5,076 bases of DNA from Verrucomicrobiales bacterium (GTDB taxonomy: Bacteria; Verrucomicrobiota; Verrucomicrobiia; Verrucomicrobiales; DEV007). Both the position numbers and the translations under genes were made by a program. The number at the start of each line of letters is the position of its first letter. Positions within the stretch are counted from its first letter, which is position 1. The notes under the pieces were generated by a model. That model saw nothing but the letters and a program-made list of their open reading frames with translations, searched no databases and was not told the DNA's origin. This document shows positions 1 to 5,076 of the stretch, piece after piece. The DNA lies in the NCBI GenBank assembly GCA_022424805.1, contig JAKMGR010000135.1, positions 1-5,076 of the forward strand, read 5' to 3'.

Positions 1-1178
1 GAGTAATCGAAATTGCACCGTGGCTTTTCATTGATTTCTCCGCGAATCGAAGCAGCGAAATTTCCGTGGTGATCTTCGCCGGGCTCATTATCGAAAACCT
101 CTTCTGACAAAACACCTTCACGATAGATTTTGGGAATGCCTCCGCCACCATGGGGGATCACGAGTGCTCCCGTGGTTCCGATGACAACAGATCCGCTCTT
201 TGGCACATTTTCAACGCTCCCGACAGCGCTAGCAACGTGCGCTGGTGGAAGTTGCTTGCCGTCATACCAAGTGAAATCAAAGTCACCATTCGTGAGATCA
301 TTGCCCGCCATTCGGTGGTGCACTTTTGCATCGAGAGGCCAGCTGTCCTCGTCAACGGGAGCGGGACCGTGCGATGTCACAGATAAAGTCACCGGCTTGT
401 TCAGTCCCATGAACCAGGGATGGTAAATGTGACAACCCATGTCTCCGAGAGTTCCCGTGCCGTATCCAATTCGCTTTCGCCAGTTGCTCGGAGCAAATTC
501 ACGAGGAATGTATTTTCGCATTTTTCCAACTCCGATCCAGTCGTCCCAGGAAAGCGTTTCCGGCGGCTCTTCGGTTGGCTCCGGAAGTGGGTTCATCGAT
601 CCCCACGATTTTGGATTCATGCTGTGAACCTCGATCACCTTTCCAACGGCGCTTTCATGAAGGAGGCGCACTCCTGTTCGGTTGCCCGCACCGGAAGCAA
701 GCTGGTTGCCCATTTGCGTCATCAAATTATTCTCGACGGCAAACTCCCGGAGACGGCGGGCCTCGTGGAGCGTGCGAGACATGGGCTTTTCGGCGTAGAC
801 GTGTTTTCCGAGCTGCATTGCTGCCATCGCGATTGGCGCGTGCATATGGTCGGGAGTACCAATGACGACCGCGTCAATTTCATCCGCTTTCTCGTCGAGA
901 AGTTTTCTCCAATCGGTGTAGAAAGGGGTATCTGGATAGGTCTCGTGAAATTTGGCAGAGCGGACCGTATCGACGTCGGCTGCAGCGACGAGAGTGGTGT
1001 TAGCGACATTGTCCATCGCCGTCAGATCGCTCCAGGCGCGTCCACCTGCTCCGAAATTGGCAAAGCGTAAATCTTTGCTCGGTGCCTGACCTGATGAAGT
1101 GGAGGTCCATCCGATCCACGGAGTAGCGAAGGCAGTTCCGGTGGCTGTTTTTAGAAAGCGGCGTCTTGATTGATCCAT
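1..1178 (-). CDS. Gfo/Idh/MocA family oxidoreductase, Tat-exported; C-terminus beyond the left edge
   Basis: Probably an NAD(P)-dependent dehydrogenase, or a related sugar-modifying enzyme, acting on a sugar or sugar derivative outside the cytoplasm. The frame is open from an ATG at 1178-1176 to the left edge, giving 392 residues and no stop. Related proteins are often about 430-460 residues, so perhaps 40-70 are missing. Visible in order: a textbook twin-arginine signal, SRRRFLK at residues 4-10, followed by a rather polar hydrophobic stretch to about residue 33; a Rossmann nucleotide-binding loop, FGAGGRA at 42-48; GTPDHMHAP at 107-115; the family EKP motif at 130-132, with K131 the expected catalytic/cofactor-contacting lysine; and GDMGCHIYHPW at 245-255, giving a DxxxH pair, D246 and H250. 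The start is chosen because it places the Tat motif at the N-terminus. Only a weak AGG-like ribosome site lies about 8 bases upstream. It is divergent from the SGNH hydrolase gene. Family assignment is secure; the substrate cannot be read from the sequence. Confidence 0.93.
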   Translation of the reverse strand, partial: MDQSRRRFLKTATGTAFATPWIGWTSTSSGQAPSKDLRFANFGAGGRAWSDLTAMDNVANTTLVAAADVDTVRSAKFHETYPDTPFYTDWRKLLDEKADEIDAVVIGTPDHMHAPIAMAAMQLGKHVYAEKPMSRTLHEARRLREFAVENNLMTQMGNQLASGAGNRTGVRLLHESAVGKVIEVHSMNPKSWGSMNPLPEPTEEPPETLSWDDWIGVGKMRKYIPREFAPSNWRKRIGYGTGTLGDMGCHIYHPWFMGLNKPVTLSVTSHGPAPVDEDSWPLDAKVHHRMAGNDLTNGDFDFTWYDGKQLPPAHVASAVGSVENVPKSGSVVIGTTGALVIPHGGGGIPKIYREGVLSEEVFDNEPGEDHHGNFAASIRGEINEKPRCNFDY

Positions 1179-1265
1179 GTAACGAGCCTGTCAGACGCTC
1201 GGCGACGCGTCAAGCGGACGGGATTGCGCCTTGCCTGACTCCGCTGACTGTGGCATCACGAAGAT
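1179..1265. promoter_or_regulatory. Divergent intergenic region between two Tat-exported enzymes
   Basis: These 87 bp separate two start codons facing away from each other, so any promoters for both genes, unless they lie inside coding sequence, must be here. I found no convincing -35/-10 pair. Small elements seen are an 8-bp perfect palindrome, GACGCGTC at 1204-1211, and a direct repeat of CTGACT at 1235-1240 and 1244-1249 (9-bp period), with a near-inverted copy, CTGTCAG, at 1188-1194. Any of these could be chance. GAAGA at 1260-1264 abuts the hydrolase ATG and is too close for a normal Shine-Dalgarno site. The regulatory role is inferred from geometry, not from a recognised binding motif. 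Confidence 0.4.
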
Positions 1266-2000
1266 ATGACCAATCGTCGATCCTTTCTCACTGCCAGTGC
1301 CGCTGCTGCTGGAGCCTCCGCTGTATTTTCGAAAAGCGGGGCAGCCGCAGAAAAAGTAAAACTCGCCGAGGGGAGTGCCATACTCTTTCAAGGCGACTCC
1401 ATCACTGATGCCGGCCGTGACAAAAAGCGACAGAAAGCGAATGATCCGAGATCCCTCGGGGTTGGCTATCCTGCCCATGCAGCTGGAGGCATTTTGCGAG
1501 ATCATGCTGCGTTGGGGCTGCAGGTTCACAATCGCGGAATCTCCGGGAATAAGGTCCCCGATCTCGATGCTCGTTGGAACAAAGATTGTCTCGACCTGAA
1601 ACCAGACGTTCTCAGTATTCTCATTGGGGTAAATGATATCTGGCACAAGTTGAACGGAGGCTACGACGGAACGCCTGAAGTGTATCGCGATGGATTTGCT
1701 GCTTTGTTAGAGCGGACGAAAAAGAAACTCCCCGAAACCAGGCTGGTGATCTGCGAGCCTTTTGTGCTTCGCTGCGGAGCCGTCAACGATTCGTGGTTTC
1801 CCGAATTTGAAACGCGCAGGAAATTCGCAAAAGAAGTCGCCCAGGGAGCCGGGACGCTCTGGGTGCCTTTTCAGGAAATGTTCGACAAAGCCGTCGCCGC
1901 AGGCACGAAGCCGGAATACTGGGCCGCCGATGGCGTGCATCCGAGTGCCGCCGGTCACGCCCTCATGGCCAAGACCTGGCGCGAGGTGGTGGGTGTGTAG
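1266..2000 (+). CDS. SGNH/GDSL-family hydrolase (lipase/esterase-like), Tat-exported
   Basis: A serine esterase of the SGNH fold, 244 residues, probably acting in the periplasm on acyl or acetyl esters, possibly of carbohydrates. The N-terminus has a twin-arginine signal, NRRSFLT at residues 3-9, an Ala-rich hydrophobic segment, and a likely cleavage point after GAAA (residues 25-28), leaving about 216 residues, a normal size for the fold. All four family blocks are present: block I GDSITDAG at 43-50 with nucleophile S45; block II NRGISGN at 89-95 with G91 as oxyanion-hole glycine; block III IGVNDIW at 120-126 with N123; block V DGVHPS at 222-227 with D222 and H225 completing the triad. The GDSITDAGRD form resembles the lysophospholipase L1/rhamnogalacturonan acetylesterase-like branch, but the substrate is not determined. 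The ATG is chosen because it places the Tat motif correctly. The gene is divergent from the oxidoreductase and convergent with the sulfatase, so it is probably transcribed alone. Confidence 0.94.
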   Translation: MTNRRSFLTASAAAAGASAVFSKSGAAAEKVKLAEGSAILFQGDSITDAGRDKKRQKANDPRSLGVGYPAHAAGGILRDHAALGLQVHNRGISGNKVPDLDARWNKDCLDLKPDVLSILIGVNDIWHKLNGGYDGTPEVYRDGFAALLERTKKKLPETRLVICEPFVLRCGAVNDSWFPEFETRRKFAKEVAQGAGTLWVPFQEMFDKAVAAGTKPEYWAADGVHPSAAGHALMAKTWREVVGV

Positions 2001-2030
2001 CGGTGGACTCCGTCTGCCGTTCATTCAGCC

Positions 2031-2053
2031 CTGTTGGGTCCAGGACCTGACAG
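2031..2053 (+). terminator. Hairpin in the convergent gap, possible terminator of the SGNH hydrolase gene
   Basis: An 11-bp inverted repeat, CTGTTGGGTCC and GGACCTGACAG, surrounds one central base at 2042 and starts 31 bases after the hydrolase stop. In plus-strand RNA all positions can pair, with two G-U wobbles; allowing for loop geometry this is about a 9-bp stem with a CCAGG loop. On the minus strand the wobbles become A-C mismatches, so the structure favours the hydrolase transcript, although it could also affect read-through from the sulfatase side. No T-run follows on either side, so it does not meet the standard for an intrinsic terminator. It may be a 3'-end stabilising hairpin or a factor-dependent end. 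The rest of the 2001-2078 gap shows nothing else. Confidence 0.4.
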
Positions 2054-2078
2054 GATTAGGTCATTGAGGTAAGAGGGT

Positions 2079-3500
2079 TTACTTCTTCACGTAGTCTTCT
2101 CCAGACCAGCTCCCGAGCACAGACTTCTGCCACTCCTCCAGAGCGGTGCGCATTTTCTCCACTCTCTCGGGATGCTGTTCGACGAGATTGGTTTCCTCCT
2201 GCGGGTCGTTTTCCAATTGATACAATTCCCAGGTCACTTTCGCGCCTGTCTGTGGCTGGATGCGGTGCAATTTCCAGGGCCAGTCGGTCCATGCAGAATG
2301 GCCTCGCAAATCGGATTTGTCCCGCTCGGGAAATTCAGCGGTGTTCTTCAGGATTCGGTTAGGGTAGGGGTTCGGAGTTCCGGCATCCTGGGCCTCCTTC
2401 AGTCCAGCGATGATGCGATCGCTCCAGGTTCCCTGGCCTCCCATGTAGTTGTGCCAGAATCCCATCGGGGGGTGGGTGGTTGATTTCCCCTCGAGAATAT
2501 CGATGATGGAAACGCCATCGAGTTTGGGCTGGTTTTCGACCTTAGCGCCGGTAATCTCCAGCAGTGTTGGGTAGAGGTCGGATGAATTGACCGGAGTGTC
2601 GATCTCGCCTGCCTTCAGGCGGGCGGGCCATTCTATGACGGCAGGAACGCGAAGTCCTCCTTCATAGATGGAGCCTTTTTTCATTCGGCCGCCTGCTGAT
2701 TTGTCGACTAGACCACCGTTGTCGCTGTGATAGAGAAAGAGGGTGTTCTCTGCGATCCCGAGTTCACGCAGGCTTTTGCGAAGTTTGCCGATCTCCTGGT
2801 CGAGCAAAGTGATTTCGCGAAAGTATCCGGCGTTTTTCTTATCCTTGTCATCGTAGAGCGTGGCGGCGCCTTTCATGTTTTGAGGGATCTCTCCGAAGGG
2901 ACTATGGGGAGAGGGGAACCACGTCACGGTAAGCATCGGCTTGTCCCCGTCTTTATGCTTTGTCAGGAAGTCGATCGTGGCATCCATGCTGACAACGCTG
3001 CCGGGTCCTTCGAGATGTTCGTAGGTTCCGTTGCGGCTCAGGAAAGGATCGTTGTCGAAAAAATTGAGCCCGGAGAGCCACTCGTCGAAGCCCTGACCTC
3101 CCGGTGAAGTCGGGCTGCCGGGCTGGACCGAGCCGATGTGCCATTTTCCAAAATGTCCGGTGACGTAGCCGGCGGACTTCAGGGCTTCTGCGATGGTGAC
3201 TTCGTCAGGGCGGAGATAGTGGCCGTGATTGGGAACGTTTCCACGAAAGGGGTGGCGTCCGCTCATGACGCTGGCGCGGGAAGGGGAGCAAACCGGGGCG
3301 GCTGCGTAGAAGCGATTGAAGACCACTCCCTCTTTCGCCATTGCATCGAGGTTCGGAGTTTTTACAAATGCATGACCGGTGAAGCCAGTGTCGCCGTAGC
3401 CATGATCGTCTGCCATGACGAGGACGATGTGCGGGCGGTCGTTGGACTGAGAAAAGGAGAATATGAGTAGAGAGAAAAGGAGAACAAAAGTTGCGCGCAT
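2079..3500 (-). CDS. Formylglycine-dependent sulfatase (arylsulfatase A-like, type I), Sec-exported
   Basis: Hydrolyses sulfate esters, in this bacterial context most likely on sulfated glycans, in the periplasm or outside the cell. It has 473 residues from the ATG at 3500-3498, within the usual 450-550 range. Residues 1-19 (MRATFVLLFSLLIFSFSQS) form a Sec-type signal peptide with no lipobox cysteine. Active-site residues line up with arylsulfatase A: metal ligands D31 and D32 (MADDHGYGD); CSPSR at 71-75, with C71 the residue converted to formylglycine and R75; K119 and H121 in GKWHIG; H199 in SPHSP; D260 and N261 in HSDNGG; K275 just before GSIYEGG. The signature ends M-S-G rather than the usual T-G (S80), a mild variant. 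The C-terminal part ends with LYQLENDPQEETNL, typical of the family. An in-frame GTG at 3584-3582 would add 28 residues ahead of the signal and is less likely. It lies downstream of the heme-protein gene on the same strand. Activity needs a formylglycine-generating enzyme, not encoded here. Substrate unknown. Confidence 0.95.
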   Translation of the reverse strand: MRATFVLLFSLLIFSFSQSNDRPHIVLVMADDHGYGDTGFTGHAFVKTPNLDAMAKEGVVFNRFYAAAPVCSPSRASVMSGRHPFRGNVPNHGHYLRPDEVTIAEALKSAGYVTGHFGKWHIGSVQPGSPTSPGGQGFDEWLSGLNFFDNDPFLSRNGTYEHLEGPGSVVSMDATIDFLTKHKDGDKPMLTVTWFPSPHSPFGEIPQNMKGAATLYDDKDKKNAGYFREITLLDQEIGKLRKSLRELGIAENTLFLYHSDNGGLVDKSAGGRMKKGSIYEGGLRVPAVIEWPARLKAGEIDTPVNSSDLYPTLLEITGAKVENQPKLDGVSIIDILEGKSTTHPPMGFWHNYMGGQGTWSDRIIAGLKEAQDAGTPNPYPNRILKNTAEFPERDKSDLRGHSAWTDWPWKLHRIQPQTGAKVTWELYQLENDPQEETNLVEQHPERVEKMRTALEEWQKSVLGSWSGEDYVKK

Positions 3501-3580
3501 GGGGGAACGCTGGCAAATGCGGAGCGGTAAGGCAATGCCCTGTTTGCGTCGAGTCTGCGGAGAGCCTCTCCTTGCAGTAA
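3501..3580 (-). promoter_or_regulatory. Short intra-operon gap upstream of the sulfatase, with a small palindrome and an alternative GTG start
   Basis: Eighty bases separate the heme-protein stop from the preferred sulfatase ATG. The sulfatase frame stays open through it to a GTG at 3584-3582 that overlaps the upstream TGA as GTGA, the arrangement seen in translationally coupled genes. A perfect 6-bp inverted repeat around one base (GGAGAGgCTCTCC read on the minus strand) sits at 3559-3571, too tight a loop to be a strong hairpin. No clear Shine-Dalgarno site precedes the ATG at 3500. I see no internal promoter, and co-transcription with the upstream gene is the simpler reading. Confidence 0.35.
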
Positions 3581-5076
3581 TCACTTCGCAATCTTCTCAT
3601 CATCCCCGTGGCTTTCCTCGCCATGTGATGATCCGCCTTTACGGCCCTTTTTCTTTTGCGCCGCGAGATAGGCGACGAGGTTTCGGAGATCCTGTGGGGG
3701 GAGCGCCATTGCTACTGGAGGCATGGCCGAGACCGGGGGAGCGATCGACTCGATGTCTTTGCGCGCTACTCGCTGTGGCTTGTTGTTGAGTCCTACGACT
3801 ATGACATGATCATCGGCTTCGTTGGAAAGTCGTCCGACGACGGAGTCACCACTTTTCATGACAAGAGTCGTCATGCCGTAGCCGGGTGTGATTTCGGCCC
3901 CGGGCGCGACGACGGCTTCGAGGATTTTGTTGCGGGACAGGCGAACGCCTACTCCGCTGAGGTCAGGACCCTGGACGCCGCCGTTTCCTTTGACCTTGTG
4001 GCATTGGAGGCAGGCTCCCTGATTCTGGAAAACGATCTCGCCTTTCGCCGAATCACCTCCGTGAATGCTGAGATTGTAGACGTTGTTTGGATCAGCGGAA
4101 GCGTAGCTCGTTGCCACTTCGTGTCCTGCTGCCCGGAGATGGAGAAAGGCATCGAGCCAGAGCCCGTTGCGAAGCTTTTTCTGTCTTTCGTTCCAAAGTG
4201 CGACGACGGCTTCGGGCTCGGCTTTCGCGAGTCCTGCCAGTGCGGCGCGAGCGACATCGAACTCATCTTTCGCAATTGCTGTTTTCGCTTTCTCTGAAAT
4301 TCTATCGAGCCCAAGCGCGAAGGCCTGGCTCATGGCTGCGGCGCGGACAGGGACGTCTTTGTCGCTGAGTAGTCGGATAACGACTTCGTTTAATCCGCGG
4401 GGCTTTGCCTGGACGAGGCTGTCGAGAACTGCGACACGGAGCTCGCCGCTGAGCTTCTTGTTGTCGATCTGGGAGAGCAGAGTTTCCGGATCGAGAGAGA
4501 CGCCGATCGACGTGGCAAGCTCGAGTCCCAAAGTAATCAGGGAAGGCGAATGTGGCTCGGTCAGGAATTTCTTGAGGTCGGTGTCGATTGCGGTAGCGAG
4601 GGCTTCGCTGCTGCGATCATTGCCCTCTGAAATCGGGCGGAATGTTCCGTGAACGGGATCTGTCTGGATGGGTGTGGTCCACTGCTTCAGGCCAATCAGT
4701 GCCGTCCTGCGATTGACAGGCTTGAGTTCATCGTTCGCGGCGAGGGCGAGAAGAGCCCTGGCGTTTTCAGGCGTTCCGCGGCGGTAGTTTGCAGCAATGA
4801 CGCGACGCTGAACCGTTTGCGGCAGCGCCGCAGTCTTTTCGCCGAAGGCGGCCAGGACCTTGCCAGCTTCAGAATCGATCGCGTCCGTGTCGTAGATAGC
4901 GCGGACGGCTTCGTGAACGATCTGCGTATCGGCATCATTGAGAAAGGCAATTGCTTCGGGGCTCTCGTGACGGCGAAGAGCAAGCAACGCAACGAGGCGC
5001 TCTTCCTTCGAATCGGAGTCAGCCTTCGCGGCGAGCGTGTTATCGGTGGCAGTTCGGTAGAGTCCGGTGAGGAGCG
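3581..5076 (-). CDS. HEAT-repeat protein with C-terminal PVC-type heme-binding (CxxCH) domain; N-terminus beyond the right edge
   Basis: A c-type cytochrome-like protein of the family described as the putative heme-binding domain, Pirellula/Verrucomicrobium type (the TIGR02603 kind). It probably transfers electrons in an extracytoplasmic oxidation. The frame is open from the stop at 3583-3581 to the right edge, 497 residues visible; a TTG at 4987-4985 lies inside coherent helical-repeat sequence and is not a convincing start. The first roughly 300 residues are helical HEAT-like repeats, for example VALLALRRHESPEAIAFL and DKDVPVRAAAMSQAFAL. Then comes GEIVFQNQGACLQCH, the heme site CLQCH being encoded at 4012-3998, followed by GPDLSGVGVR, a GYGM segment whose Met is a candidate axial ligand, a small beta-rich part (SGDSVVGRL), and QDLRNLVAYLAAQ, the usual final helix. 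It ends with a charged tail (KKKGRKGGSSHGEESHGDD). Relatives often begin with a beta-propeller dehydrogenase-like domain, which would lie outside the window. It is probably co-transcribed with the sulfatase. Family confident; substrate and partner unknown. Confidence 0.93.
   Translation of the reverse strand, partial: LLTGLYRTATDNTLAAKADSDSKEERLVALLALRRHESPEAIAFLNDADTQIVHEAVRAIYDTDAIDSEAGKVLAAFGEKTAALPQTVQRRVIAANYRRGTPENARALLALAANDELKPVNRRTALIGLKQWTTPIQTDPVHGTFRPISEGNDRSSEALATAIDTDLKKFLTEPHSPSLITLGLELATSIGVSLDPETLLSQIDNKKLSGELRVAVLDSLVQAKPRGLNEVVIRLLSDKDVPVRAAAMSQAFALGLDRISEKAKTAIAKDEFDVARAALAGLAKAEPEAVVALWNERQKKLRNGLWLDAFLHLRAAGHEVATSYASADPNNVYNLSIHGGDSAKGEIVFQNQGACLQCHKVKGNGGVQGPDLSGVGVRLSRNKILEAVVAPGAEITPGYGMTTLVMKSGDSVVGRLSNEADDHVIVVGLNNKPQRVARKDIESIAPPVSAMPPVAMALPPQDLRNLVAYLAAQKKKGRKGGSSHGEESHGDDEKIAK

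Noticed and set aside
420..1070. Plus-strand open frame of 216 codons
   Set aside because: It lies wholly antisense to the Gfo/Idh/MocA gene, whose motifs are clear, and its translation shows no domain, signal or coherent composition.
1224..1265. TTGCGC/TTGCCT as possible -35 boxes for the SGNH hydrolase
   Set aside because: No acceptable -10 hexamer lies at a 16-18 base spacing before the start codon.
1191..1646. Minus-strand open frame of 151 codons that would extend through the divergent region
   Set aside because: It overlaps the SGNH hydrolase on the opposite strand, including its catalytic block I, and has no family features.
3568..3573. AAGGAG on the minus strand resembling a strong Shine-Dalgarno site in the gap before the sulfatase
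   Set aside because: No start codon follows at a usable distance; it lies about 68 bases from the ATG at 3500 and is part of a small palindrome.
3656..4297. Plus-strand open frame of 213 codons
   Set aside because: It is antisense to the heme-binding domain and end of the HEAT region, which match a known family; no recognisable features of its own.
4985..4987. TTG as the start of the heme-binding protein
   Set aside because: The frame continues upstream without a stop to the window edge, and the upstream residues continue the same helical repeat (RLVALLALRRHE), so the gene starts outside the window.
1..5076. Mobile elements, CRISPR arrays, tRNA or rRNA genes, toxin-antitoxin or defence genes
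   Set aside because: No transposase, terminal repeats, regularly spaced repeats or RNA gene structure were seen; nearly all of the window is accounted for by four metabolic-type genes.

Overview
The window carries four protein-coding genes and almost no spare DNA. It looks like a chromosomal segment of a PVC-superphylum bacterium. I favour Verrucomicrobiota, with Planctomycetota the alternative. The main reason is the rightmost gene, which has the HEAT-repeat plus C-terminal CxxCH architecture of the Pirellula/Verrucomicrobium-type heme-binding proteins. A Tat-exported Gfo/Idh/MocA oxidoreductase, a Tat-exported SGNH hydrolase and a formylglycine-type sulfatase are also typical of the large secreted carbohydrate-degrading repertoires of that group. 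Strong Shine-Dalgarno sites are absent at the starts I can place. The lineage call is inference from protein families; no marker gene is present.

Layout: (1) positions 1-1178, minus strand, a Gfo/Idh/MocA oxidoreductase whose C-terminus runs off the left edge; (2) 1179-1265, an 87-bp divergent intergenic region; (3) 1266-2000, plus strand, a complete SGNH/GDSL hydrolase; (4) 2001-2078, a short convergent gap with a hairpin; (5) 2079-3500, minus strand, a complete sulfatase; (6) 3501-3580, an 80-bp gap in the same transcription unit; (7) 3581-5076, minus strand, a HEAT-repeat/cytochrome c protein whose N-terminus lies beyond the right edge. The two edge genes are open to the window ends, so neither is truncated biologically as far as can be seen.

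All four products appear to be exported or to belong to exported families: two have twin-arginine signals, the sulfatase has a Sec-type signal, and a c-type heme must be attached outside the cytoplasm. A plausible joint role is breakdown of a substituted (sulfated and/or acetylated) glycan, with ester removal by the hydrolase, sulfate removal by the sulfatase, and sugar oxidation by the oxidoreductase and perhaps the cytochrome protein. This is inference from families and proximity; no glycoside hydrolase or transporter is in the window. I saw no mobile element, CRISPR array, tRNA or rRNA, and no clearly novel system.
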